Shown: positions 1 through 10,030 of the stretch, in pieces
How the letters are laid out: every line of letters begins with the position of its first letter
How positions within the stretch are numbered: the first letter of the stretch is position 1
DNA from: Megascapheus bottae
Lineage: Eukaryota; Chordata; Mammalia; Rodentia; Geomyidae
Length of the DNA: 64,000 bases
Assembly (NCBI GenBank): GCA_024803745.1
Contig: JANJXV010000013.1
Location: 34,426,001-34,490,000, forward strand
Direction of reading: 5' to 3'
The notes under the pieces: model-generated
What the model saw: the letters and a program-made list of their open reading frames with translations, nothing else
Database searches by the model: none
What the model was told of the DNA's origin: nothing
Made by a program: the position numbers and the translations under genes

Positions 1-686
1 TAGGATAAACCTAATATGAAAATTATAATATAAACAATAATATCATTATTAGCTGGCAAGTTACTCAAATACCGTTTCACTTTCATAACAAAACATTTGA
101 ACACCTCAACTTGACAAAGTCATGATATGTTACTACAGAGAACAGGTACTAATTGGTGAAGGGACCATTTCAACATTTTAAACCTGACATGAACAGAAAA
201 ATCATATTTTAATGACAAATGCAGTATCCAGGAATAAGAGTTTTAGAAATCAGGAAAAAAAAAGTATTGTAATTCTACCTCTCCTACATAGTCAGTGGGA
301 CCTGGAACAAATAACAAGCTTTTTGGTTCCTCATGTATATGATGTATACATGTATATGATGTATTTCTAATAATTACCGTAAGGCCAAATGAGTAAAAAT
401 TAAATATCCTGAGAATAGTAAATAATACTCAATGATGGTAACACCTATTATTATTAGTATATTAAGAGTAATTTTTTGTTCACTGGTTAGAAACTGAATA
501 TAGAACACATTAACTTACTTTTCTTACACTTTAAGCCAGTGTCATTGCATTCTATCATGTCCAAATATCAGCTTTAATTTTCACTCTTTATTAATAAAAA
601 TAATTCAAATAGAATGAAGGAAAAAAAATTTTCCTTCAATTTTAAGAAAGTATATTTAAAATGAAGATTCTTGAGTGGAAACTTAC
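1..686. other. IMMP1L intron, no recognisable element
   Basis: AT-rich intronic sequence downstream (in gene sense) of the IMMP1L first coding exon. I see no gene, no clear transposon and no long simple repeat apart from a short alternating ATGTAT stretch near 333-365. Confidence 0.6.
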
Positions 687-791
687 CATTACAACACCAC
701 CAACGTATTCAAAAGCACAATGGGCTATACAGCCATACTGAATAGTATAGCCAACAAGTCGAAAGGTTTTTCCCAGAACACCACGAAGCAT
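687..791 (-). CDS. IMMP1L: IMMP1L first coding exon (inner mitochondrial membrane peptidase subunit 1, residues 1-35)
   Basis: IMMP1L is a catalytic subunit of the inner mitochondrial membrane peptidase. This type I signal-peptidase-like serine/lysine protease cleaves sorting signals of proteins delivered to the intermembrane space. On the minus strand the frame opens with ATG at 791-789 and encodes 35 residues (MLRGVLGKTFRLVGYTIQYG at the start, ending in GGVVM). It stops at a consensus donor, ATG|GTAAGT, with the intron GT at 686-685. The peptide matches the mammalian IMMP1L N-terminus I remember, including the hydrophobic stretch from about residue 12 to 34 that anchors it in the inner membrane. 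The catalytic Ser (motif SGPSMEPT) and Lys lie in later exons outside the window. The exon is phase 0 at its 3' end. The acceptor side is uncertain: AG dinucleotides at 822-821 (CAG|GCC) and 808-807 (CAG|AGT) could both begin the exon, leaving a 5'UTR of 15-29 bases before the ATG. Confidence 0.95.
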
Positions 792-820
792 AGTTCTATG
801 TTGACTCTGCTACCATTGGC

Positions 821-1469
821 CTGATGGTAAATTTCAAAAAGTTTTATAATCAATTTAAAAATTAATCTTCCTCATCCCCACTCCACTTCTTAAACCAATT
901 CAACAGGTTTGTTTTCTTTTCATACATATATATAAAGTACCATCTTTAATGTTATATTAATTTAAAATCTCAATATAATTAATCTACAATATTTCTAGTA
1001 TGTTTCCTTTCTTTTGATTTACCTTTATAACTTAGCACATTTCTCAACCAATGCCCTAAGCTATTCTATGTTATTAAAGCAATAATTATCAATAACAGTG
1101 GAGTAGTTACTGTGCCTTTCCCCATCACAATTACTCATTTCTTCATTTGTCACATTTAGGTGAATGACCAGACCTGATATATTGGAAATTGCTGGTAGGC
1201 CTATGGTTTAGAATTCTATAAAGTAACTTGATCAATTCTGTGATGACAATAGCTTGTTAGCTGATCAATCCTAGATTATGTAGACTTAGTCAAAGATCTC
1301 TGATACATGCCTCTCCTCTAATTCCCATTCCAGCCTGATCTTCCCTGATGGCACTAATATGAATTGATTACTCAATCATACTGGTCTTTTCTTCAATTAA
1401 ACTTTGATCAACAAATACTAATGCTAAGGACACTCCAGTATCTAAAATGTTCTTCTTATCTGTAGTGTA
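821..1469. other. IMMP1L intron, no recognisable element
   Basis: AT-rich intron adjoining the coding exon on its 5' side. Nothing gene-like or clearly repetitive is visible. Confidence 0.55.
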
Positions 1470-1479
1470 AGAAATGTAT

Positions 1480-1824
1480 AAGCTGGGATCTGTGACTCAT
1501 GCCTATAATCCTAACTACTCAGGAGGCTGAGATCTGAGGATTGCGGTCCAAAGCCAGCCAGGCATGAAAGTCCATGAGACTCTTATCTATAATTACCATC
1601 AGAAAACTGGAAGTAGATCTGTGGCTCAAAGGGCAGAGTGGTAGCCTTGAGGTAAAGAGCTCAGGGACAGTGCCCAGGCCCAGAGTTCAAGCCCCATGAC
1701 AGACCAAGAAAAAGAGAAAGGGGGGGAGGGGGAGGGGAAGGGGGAGGAGGAGAGGGAGAGGGAGTGGGAAAAAGAGAGAGAGAGTGAGAGGGAGAGGGAG
1801 AGGGAGAGAGAGAGAGAGAAAGAG
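1480..1824 (+). mobile_element. SINE B with expanded purine tail
   Basis: A 7SL/B1-like head (CCTATAATCCTAACTACTCA type box) is joined to a tRNA-like tail module (GTAGCCTTGAG...CCCAGAGTTCAAGCCCC). The A-rich tail has become a GA/GGGAGA purine run. The insertion is bracketed by a direct repeat, AGAAATGTAT, at 1470-1479 and 1825-1834, so the SINE and its purine tail went in as one unit. Confidence 0.85.
1706..1824. repeat. Purine-rich (GA)n/(GGGAGA)n microsatellite
   Basis: About 120 bases of almost pure purine on the plus strand, grown from the tail of the preceding SINE. The open frames across it, rich in Ser/Leu or Arg/Glu, are low-complexity artefacts. Confidence 0.9.
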
Positions 1825-1835
1825 AGAAATGTATG

Positions 1836-2915
1836 CAGGCTTGAGTTCCCATTCTTGGTAGATAGCTCCTCCAAATTTTGGAATTGACACAATAAAAGGA
1901 TTGTTCTCCAATCACAAATGACTTTGTGCTAAAGAATGAGAAGGTGAGGCTCCTAAGTAGCCTCAAGATGGAACTCCTGACCCAAAACTCCCAGCTGCAT
2001 TGACAGACTTCCAGGAAAGATGAAGCTCTATAAACACTCTTGAGAAGTCAGATGTGGTAAAAGAACTTAAAATTCTACAAAGCACATACTGTAATACTTT
2101 CTAGAGACTGAAAGGATCAAAGCCAGCTGGACTACACAGTGAAATTCTAAAAAGGAGAGAGGTCTTTTGTACAACAAAATTTCAAGATCATCCAGGTATG
2201 AAATATATCCATATATCAGAAAAATGATATACCCCAATTTCATGGAGACTGAAGTTCTATACTCAAGACCCTTACCCTATGTATCATCTGTCTGTGCACC
2301 TGTATTTTTCATAAAATACCTCTGACAAACTGGTAAATATCTATGGATTATTTTTCAGTGAGTAATTCTTACAAATTATCAGACTTGAGGGGAAAGTAAT
2401 GGGAACCCTAATTTATATTCTATCAGAAGTACAGAGAGTCTCCTGTACAACTGTCATCCAAAGTGGGCCCATTATGGTACAGAAACCCAATTCCAGGTAC
2501 AATCAGAATTATATTGAAGTATAGGACAGCTAGTTAGTGTCCACCAAAGAATTGAGCCAGTTTGTTCTGGGAAATACATATACACACAAGACCCATAAAT
2601 CTACTGCTTGATGTGCTATGTAAATAAAATGCCTTTCACAAATACTATCTAGCAAGTAATATTAAAAAATTAAATAAATCCTCCTTCATTAGGAGTATTT
2701 AAAAAACTAGTGACTACTGTAATAACTTAACAAAAGTACAACTTAAATATAAATTTAAAATTGAACTAATTACTGGTATCAGAGTTTATCTAGGAGTCTC
2801 AATAGAGACCTTATAAACATTGACAGATAATGATAAAAGGACTTAAAGAAAAACTTAAAGTAGTTAGCATAGCAGTTTAAATTTAATTGACATAGTTTAT
2901 TGACAAATTTAACCT
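1836..2915. other. IMMP1L intron, unassigned
   Basis: About 1.1 kb of AT-rich intron with no gene. Parts may be decayed transposon, but I cannot assign them. Confidence 0.4.
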
Positions 2916-2919
2916 ATAA

Positions 2920-3345
2920 CCAAAAATGTAGTCAATACAAAAAAGTTCCAGATTCAGATGGCTTCAGTGATAAAAATTCCTCTAAACATTTAAAGATAAA
3001 ATAACAACACAACAACATAAACTCAGTGAAAACAAAATAGAGACATTTCATATCCAGTTATACATGGCCAATATAACTTTGATATTAAAACTCACCAAGA
3101 AATAATATAGGAAGGTAAATTCAATACAACCAATTTTTTATTATTAGAGAAAATATCTTGAAAGAAAAAAAACAAATTGAATCCAATAACATACAAAATA
3201 AACATAAATAAACAGGCTTATTCTGAAAAAGTAAAGCTTGCATTATATTTAATTAGAAAAAGAAAAAAAGTAACCAGTAATACTTCATCTCAAGTCCTGA
3301 TAAATCTAGGAATAGAAAGAAGCTTTCTTAACCTGCTAAAGGATA
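2920..3345 (+). mobile_element. Old degraded L1 ORF2 fragment
   Basis: Weak but extended similarity to the L1 ORF2 reverse-transcriptase region. A DNA segment at 2950-2990 resembles the 'gat-cca-gat-ggc' part of the RT domain, and the translated stretch at 3270-3345 (LGIERSFLNLLKDIY) resembles LGI-x-G-x-FLNLIK-x-IY of L1. The frame is broken throughout. Confidence 0.6.
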
Positions 3346-3450
3346 TATACATATATATATACACATGTATATAAATATAAAAATATACATGTACAAATAT
3401 ATAATACATAAATATACATATAAATACATAAATATAGGTATATAAATATG
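3343..3450. repeat. AT-rich (TATA/TACA)n simple repeat
   Basis: Alternating ATAT/ACAT/AAAT units of variable phase. Confidence 0.8.
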
Positions 3451-3757
3451 CAAACCAACAAAAAACCGTCTAGAATTCACATATGACAATATAAAAATGA
3501 CATCTTAGGTCCTAGGCCAATGCACTAAAAAAAGAAACAAAAATTGGAAAGAGTGAATTGATAATCATTAACAAGTAATAAGTTTTCTACACAAGAAAAG
3601 AATGAATATGTTAAATTATCAGTGTCTCTTGATGCACAAAAATTAATTGCCCAGAATAATGAATTGTATAACTAGCAAAAGCTGATACATATTTTACATA
3701 TAAAATCACACACAAACACCAAATACTTAAAATAAAAATCTAAGAAAATGTGTGGTG

Positions 3758-4423
3758 CCCTAGCACAACGATGTCCATTGTAGCACTATTTACCATAGCA
3801 AAGATATGGAACCAACCCGATGCCCCTCAGTTGATGAGTGGATCAACAAGATGTGGCATTTATACACAATGGAATTCTATGCTGCTGTCAGAAAGAATGA
3901 CATCTCCCCATTTGTAAGGAAATGGAAAGACTTAGAAAAAATCATATTAAGTGAAGTAAGCCAGACTCAAAGGAACATAGGCTCAATGGTTTCCCTCATT
4001 TGTCATAATCAGTAGAAAACTTGGGCTTTCCTAGCAGAGATTTACAATAGAACAAAACCTAGATACATAAGGCCATATAGTATAACCCTAAATGAAAGGA
4101 CCTCCAGGATATAGAAACAAAAGCCATATAATGAGTGACTGTTGTCCTTAATGTACTATGTTATCTCTCATCTCTTTTGCTGTCCCTTGGTTATCTTATA
4201 TTGTTACAGTATTTCACCTTGTTATTTGATATATTGTATATATGCGTTTTTGATTATTTGAAATTGGATAGGGAAGGGGGTAAAACAAGATGAGGGGTGG
4301 GATGGGGGGGGAAATGGGGACCAAGACATGAAAAAGGGTATCAATGTTTGTGAAGTAATGCATCTTCTATCTGGTGAATATAATATAACCCTTCTATTAA
4401 TTACAATAAAAACATGGAAAAAA
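3758..4423 (+). mobile_element. 5'-truncated L1 (ORF2 C-terminus plus 3'UTR)
   Basis: Codes for the last part of L1 ORF2 (frame open at 3806-4015, containing the WHLYTMEFYAA and FVRKWKDLE blocks typical of this L1 lineage), followed by a G-rich 3'UTR and an A-rich end. A perfect 16-base target duplication, AAGAAAATGTGTGGTG, flanks it at 3742-3757 and 4424-4439. It is dead by 5' truncation. Confidence 0.93.
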
Positions 4424-4849
4424 AAGAAAATGTGTGGTGACAACAAAAATAAGTAAAGGAGATCAACACAAATGGAAATATATACAATGTTTCTGGATTG
4501 GAGAGCTTGCAGAATTCTCAATTCTTATTCAAGTGGTCTATGATTTAAAATAATCATCATACAAACTTATGTGGGCTCCTATGTTTTCAGTAGATGGCAA
4601 ACTGAAAAATGAATACTACATAATACAATCATTTAGAAGAATATACTTGATTTATTTCAGATTCATAATCAAGTCATGGTGATCATGATAGCATTATATT
4701 GGGACTAATCTAGACAAACAGTAAAATAAAGAATCTAGGCCCACAAACTGATGGCTATCTGATTTTCTAACAAAGGTTTTAATAAAACTTAATGGGAAAG
4801 GATGACCTTTGCAATAACTGGGCAACCTTAAAAGAGAAAAGGCAACACA

Positions 4850-4935
4850 TGCTGGGGCTACATGGCTCATGTAATAGAGCACTTGCCTAAACAAATGAGA
4901 TTTTGAGTCAAATTTCCAATGTCACAAGGAAAAAC
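4850..4935 (+). mobile_element. Degraded ID-type SINE
   Basis: GCTGGGGCTACATGGCTCAT followed by AGAGCACTTGCCTAA retains the A-box/B-box layout of the tRNA-Ala-derived ID element, with many substitutions. Confidence 0.6.
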
Positions 4936-4981
4936 AAAATCAAAGCAATCATGATCCTTACCCACAACATATATAAAAACT

Positions 4982-5052
4982 AATGAGAGGCTGAGGCTAT
5001 AGGTCAGCACATGCAAAGCCCAGCTTTGATCCCAGCAATGTAAAAAAAAATT
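4982..5052 (+). mobile_element. Degraded ID-type SINE
   Basis: GAGGCTGAGGCTATAGGTCAG followed by TTTGATCCCAGCAATG and an A run, the remains of an ID head and tail. Confidence 0.6.
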
Positions 5053-5283
5053 AAATGAGATGGGTTAAACATAAACATGAATGCTAAAGCAATAATATTT
5101 ACCGAAAAGCAAAGACTAAGAACTCAAAAATATGAGTTTTTTAATCCCAATGCTAGTAAAGGGTTAAAAATAAATATTATATTCATAAAGAATTTGGGAG
5201 TAAAGTTCTTATTTCATAAAGGGATACATAAAACATTAGTCCCATTGGTAAAATGAATTAACTGAAATTAATAAAACTTAAAA

Positions 5284-5500
5284 GCTGGGGCTGGAAATGT
5301 AGCTTAGTGGTAGACATCTTGCCTTCCTGCATGCACTAAGCTCTTGTTTCAATTCCTCAGCACCACACTGACAGAAAAAGCTGGAAGTGGTGCTGTAGCT
5401 GAAGTGGCAGAATGATAGCCTTGAGTAATAGTGCTCAAGGATAGTGCTCAGGACCTGAATTTAAGCACCAAGGACTGGCAAAAATAATAAATAAATAAAT
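5284..5500 (+). mobile_element. SINE A (ID head plus tRNA-like tail module)
   Basis: ID-like head (GGGGCTGGAAATGTAGCTTAG), then AAAAAGCTGGAAGTGGTGCT and the tail module ending GGACTGGC, with an (AATA)n tail. It is more diverged than most copies here. Confidence 0.88.
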
Positions 5501-6222
5501 TTCCAAAGATTAAAATGAAAAAACTTCCTAAATGAGGATATTCAGGTGATTAATAAGAATTAGAAAAGTTCATCATGGTTTTCTCATTAGGCAATCACAA
5601 AGAGACTAACACAAAACTACTACTATAGCAAAACAAAACAAGACAAAACAAAACCGCAATAGTATCATAAACTAAAAAAAGATATGCAGCAACTAGAACT
5701 TTCTTTCACTGCTAATCAACAAGAAAATCTACACAACTATTCTGGAAGACAAGTTATCTGCCTTTCCATGTATATAAGTAAACATATATGTTTACACCTA
5801 GATACATATTCAAGGAATGAGGTCCCACTGTTCACAAAAGAACATGTAAGAGTATTTGTAGTAGCTTTTGTCATATATGAGTTTCACTGGGCTAAGATTT
5901 TGTTCCTTCCTGAAGGCTTTAGGTTAAGAATCCATTTCCTTTCCTTTTCTGGTCTCTAGAAGCTTCAAGCATTCTTTAGTTATTGTTCCTTTTCCTTTAA
6001 CCTCAAAACCTTGCTTTTCTCTAGCCATTAGTCAATGGTCACATCTCTGTGGCTCCTGATAAATTTTTCTACTTTCAAGGACTTTGGTATGATCAATGAT
6101 ATGATCAGAGTCCTTAATTTAATCATATCGGCAAAGTCACTTTCCACAGTTTATACATTAGGATATGCAAATCTTTGGAGGATCATACCAGAGAACAAAC
6201 TAGAAATTATCAAAGTACCAGA
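5501..6222. other. IMMP1L intron, unassigned
   Basis: Ordinary AT-rich intron. The short open frames have no recognisable product. Confidence 0.4.
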
Positions 6223-6223
6223 G

Positions 6224-7030
6224 ATTGTTACTGCACAGTTGGTGGGAGAGTAAACTTGTTCAGCCACTCTGGAAAGCAGTATGGCAGTTCCTCAAAGGAC
6301 TAAACATAGAGCTCCCCAATGACCCAGCAATCCCACTCCTGGGCATTTACCCAAATATCCAGAAATAAGGCCATTCTAAACCTACTATGCTCATCACAGT
6401 ATTATTCACCATAGCTGAGATATGTAACCAACCCAGATGCCCCTCAGTAGAAGAATGGCTCATGAAGATGTGGTATATAAACACCCTGGAATTCTATGCT
6501 CCCATCAAAAAGAATGACAATGCCCCATTTGTAAGGAAATGGAAAGACTTGGAAATAATCATATTAAGTGAAGTATGCCAGACCCAAAGAAACAGAGGCT
6601 CCATGATTTCCCTCATTTGTAACAATTAGTGTATGTCTAGGATTCTCCTAACAGAGGATCATAATAGCTTAAAAACTATGTACATATAGCCATATAAGAT
6701 GGGGCTAAGCAAAATGAACTACAGGATATGGAAACAAGAGATTTATCTTTGTGATTGTTGTTCACTATGTGAAGCTATTTCTTTTCTTTCCCCTTTATGG
6801 TTTATCACATATTGTTATTATATTGGAATGGGGTATATTGTATATATGTTTATTTATTTGTAAAAGGGAAAGTAAGGGAAAAACAAGATGATTAGAGGGG
6901 GCTGGGAGAGGGAAAGTGGGAGAAAAACATGGGAAGGGATAACAACGTTCAAGAAGTAATGTACCCACTATCTGATGAATATAACTGTAATCCCTCTGTA
7001 CATCATCTCAACAACAACAAAAAAAATTTT
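6224..7030 (+). mobile_element. 5'-truncated L1 3' end
   Basis: L1 ORF2 C-terminal coding sequence (PRCPSVEEW and FVRKWKDLE blocks at 6387-6629), then the 3'UTR with the GAGGGGGCTGGGAGAGGG-type purine run and the A-rich end. Confidence 0.9.
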
Positions 7031-7178
7031 AAAGTGTGCCCCCAGAGATGTAACAATGGCTCCTACTGACAATTCATTTAAAATATAAATTACTGGACTA
7101 AAAAAATTTATATTATCATAAACTTTGGAAATGTTGCTCACCAATTTGCATTAACAGGTAATCAACAATCTGTGTCCA

Positions 7179-7360
7179 GGGCTGGGAGTTTGGCCTAGTG
7201 GTACAGTGCTTGCCTAGTGTGCACAAACACCCGGGTTTGATTCCTTGGTACCACATACACAGAAAAAGCTGAGTAGTAGAACACTAGCCTTGAGGAAAGA
7301 CCAAGGACAGTGCTCAGGCCCTGAGTTCAGTCCCTACAACTGGGAAAAAAAAAAAAAAAA
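7179..7360 (+). mobile_element. SINE A
   Basis: Head GGGCTGGGAGTTTGGCCTAG, linker TACCACATACACAGAAAAAG, tail module and a run of 16 A. CAATCTGTGTCC is repeated on both sides (about 7166-7177 and 7373-7384), indicating the target duplication. Confidence 0.93.
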
Positions 7361-7627
7361 TCAACAACAACACAATCTGTGTCCTCCATGATTCTGAAGC
7401 AAAGTACCACATGGGAGTCAATGATATATGTTCTCAAGATGGGCAGTGGCTGTCCCTGGCCTTGAGCAGCTTGCTTCTCTAGTCATGTACTACTACGTAA
7501 CAGTATACCTTTGTATGTTGTGAGCAAAACAGAGAAACGTGGGCATCAACATTCTTCTATAACCTAAAAACCAGATTTCTCATCTTTCAATCCCTATTAC
7601 ATTAATTTCTTTTAAAGAAGAATTTAG

Positions 7628-7841
7628 AGTCAGGCAAATAGCTCATACCTACATCCTAGATATTCAGTACAGAATCTCATACAGCCATGTAATAAAGAAA
7701 AATCCCAGGAATCCTTATTTATAGTTAACTCACAAAAATGCCAGAAGTGGAGATATAGCTCAAGTGGTAGAACAACAGGTCTTGAGTAAAAAAAAAAGCT
7801 GAGGGAGGGCAAAAGAACTTGAGCTCCAGCCCCAGGACCAG
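7628..7841 (+). mobile_element. Diverged SINE B
   Basis: Decayed head (CAGGCAAATAGCTCATACCT) and a clearer tail module (CCAGAAGTGG...GCTCAAGTGGTAGAAC). It ends in the CA/GCAC microsatellite. Confidence 0.75.
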
Positions 7842-7865
7842 CACACGCACACACACACGCACGCA

Positions 7866-7897
<32 letters not shown>

Positions 7898-7899
7898 CA
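7842..7899. repeat. (CA)n/(GCAC)n microsatellite
   Basis: Alternating CACA and CACG tetranucleotides directly continuing the tail of the SINE. Confidence 0.95.
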
Positions 7900-8013
7900 T
7901 GCAAGGAATCATTAGTATAGAAAAACAATTACATGAAAGAAGAACCTATATTTTTAAAAAAATAATAGAAAAGCTTGGAAAAAATAAAAGGTTTGAAACT
8001 GAGATTGGCCCAC

Positions 8014-8937
8014 TTAACATAGCAAAGAAAGTACGGAAATGGTTAGACTTGGGAAAAAAATCATATTAAGTAAGCCAGACCCAAAGAAACATAGACTCAA
8101 TGTTTTCCCCCATTTGTAATAATTAAAGTCTAGGATAATCCTAGAAGATGATCACAAGAGCTCAAAAGCAATGTACATATGACCATATAGGATGATGCTA
8201 AGCAAAATGAACTCCAATATATGGAAACAAGAGGTTTTGCTTTGTTGTTGTTGTTTTTAATGTACTGGGTGAAGTTATTTCTTTTTTCTTTCATTTCCCC
8301 TCCCCATCTTTGGTTTAGCCCCTGTTGTTACTCTATTTGATTATGGTACCCTGTGTCTTGTATATACGTTTAACTGAATTAGGGAAGGGTGAGGGTACAA
8401 CAAAATGATAAGAAAACGGGTAAACCAATACAACAGGGATATTCACAAGACAATATGTTGGAAATGAACTTTACAATTTGGGAAAAGGCGGTGGGGAGGG
8501 GGGAAGGAAAATGAGAGAGCAACAAGGGAGGGGAGAACAATGTCGAACAAGAAATGTATTCATTGTGGGCCTGGTGGCTCACGCTGTAATCATAGCTACT
8601 CAGGAGGCTGGTATCTGAGGACCAAGGTTCAAAGCCAACCTGGCACAAAAGACTCTTATCTCCAATTAACTTCTAGAAAATGGGAAGTGGGGCTTGGCTC
8701 AGGGTAGGTCGGTAGCCTAGAGCTGAAGAGCTCAGGGACAGCGCTCAGGCCCAGGGGTAGAGCAGTAGCCTTGAGCTGAAGAGCTCAGGGACAGTACCTA
8801 GGCTGGGTTCAAGCCCTATGACGCACAAAAGAAAGAAAGAAAAAAAAAAGAAAGAAAGAGAGGGAGAGAGCAGAATTCATTACCTCATGTATGTAACTGT
8901 AATCCCTCGTACATTACTAATTAAATTGTAAAAAACG
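8014..8937 (+). mobile_element. L1 3' end interrupted by a SINE
   Basis: L1 terminal ORF2/3'UTR sequence at about 8014-8573 continues at about 8868-8937 (ACCTCATGTATGTAACTGTAA to the A-rich end). The SINE lies between. Compared with other L1 ends in the window it has an internal deletion in the ORF2 part. Confidence 0.8.
8574..8868 (+). mobile_element. SINE B, internally duplicated subtype, nested in L1
   Basis: 7SL/B1-like head from 8574. The tail module then occurs with its core block twice in tandem (about 8703-8754 and 8755-8806), each containing GAGCTGAAGAGCTCAGGGAC. It ends in a (GAAA)n tail. Confidence 0.88.
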
Positions 8938-8952
8938 TACAAGCAAAAGCAA

Positions 8953-9008
8953 ACATATATATGCACACACACATATATGTGTATAGTTGTGTCTGTGTGT
9001 GTGTGAGT
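8953..9008. repeat. (AT)n/(CA)n/(TG)n compound microsatellite
   Basis: Short AT, CA and GT dinucleotide tracts in succession. Confidence 0.85.
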
Positions 9009-9011
9009 GGT

Positions 9012-9232
9012 TACACATACTTGGACTTAAACTCTGGGCCTAAGAGGTGTCTCTTAGCTTTATTGTTCAAGACTGGTGCTCTTCCACTTGAGTGACACTT
9101 CTACGTCTGGCTTTTTGGTGGTTAATTAAAGATAAAGAAACTAATTTTTCCTACCTGGTGTAGCTTTGAACCATAATCCTCAAACTCCTTAGTAGCTACA
9201 ATTACAGGAGTGAGCTACCAGTGTCCAACAAA
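9012..9232 (-). mobile_element. Diverged SINE B
   Basis: The reverse complement shows a head with the CTGTAATT/GTAGCTAC box, the GTTAATTAAAGATAA linker and a tail module. There are many substitutions. Confidence 0.78.
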
Positions 9233-9298
9233 CATTATTTTCTTATTGTAATTAAGGAATAGAGCTTAAGAACTTGTGATACGAGTTCCTATCTAGAA

Positions 9299-10015
9299 CC
9301 CTACTGCATTACTGGTGGGATTGTAAACTAGATCAGCCACTCTGGAAAGCACTGTGGAGGTTTCTTAAAGAACTGAAAATTGACCTTCCCTATGATCCCG
9401 CCATACCACTCCTGGGCATCTATCCTGAACATCATAACCCAGGATATGATAAGGACACCTGCTCAGCTATGCTCATCTCTGCACTATTCACAATAGCCAA
9501 GCGATGGAAACAATCCAGATGCCCTACTGCAGATGATGGATACAAAATATGTGATATATATATATATATATGTACACACACACAATGGAATTCTACATAG
9601 CCAACAGACAAGATAAAATAATGGCACTTGCAGGGAAGTGGATGAACCTAGAGCGAATCATGTTGAGTGAGACAAGTCAAGACCAAAGGAACAAAAAGTG
9701 CATGGTATCCTTAATATGTGGCTATTACATCCAAACAGTACAAGAGCAAGGACTCAATACTTGCAAACCCAATGCTATGGACATGATATTGGAAATATAA
9801 ACACAACTACATAGACATAAAAATTTACGACTCTATAGACATAATGTTTTATTATATAGATTAATATGTATCTATGACATACAAACCCTTAGCCTAATTT
9901 TAATTATGTTCTAAAATCTAAGTGCCAGTGATTGTATATAGAGATTCCCTTCCTGAACTCTTGTTTGTTAACATGTCATTTGAAATATGATGTAAAAATC
10001 AATGTTAATAAAAAA
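9299..10015 (+). mobile_element. 5'-truncated L1 (second 3'-end lineage)
   Basis: Encodes the L1 ORF2 C-terminal region (LPYDP-type block, then NGILHSQQTR-like sequence), then a 3'UTR unlike that of the 3758 copy but like the minus-strand copy at 43016-43850. A near-perfect target duplication, AGTTCCTATCTAGAA / AGTTCCTATGTAGAA, lies at its two ends (9285-9299 and 10016-10030). An in-frame (TA)n insertion lies near 9556. Confidence 0.9.
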
Positions 10016-10030
10016 AGTTCCTATGTAGAA

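Noticed and set aside
1626..1966. Overlapping open frames rich in Ser/Leu/Pro or Arg/Glu on both strands
   Set aside because: They are translations of a purine microsatellite in a SINE tail and encode no real protein.
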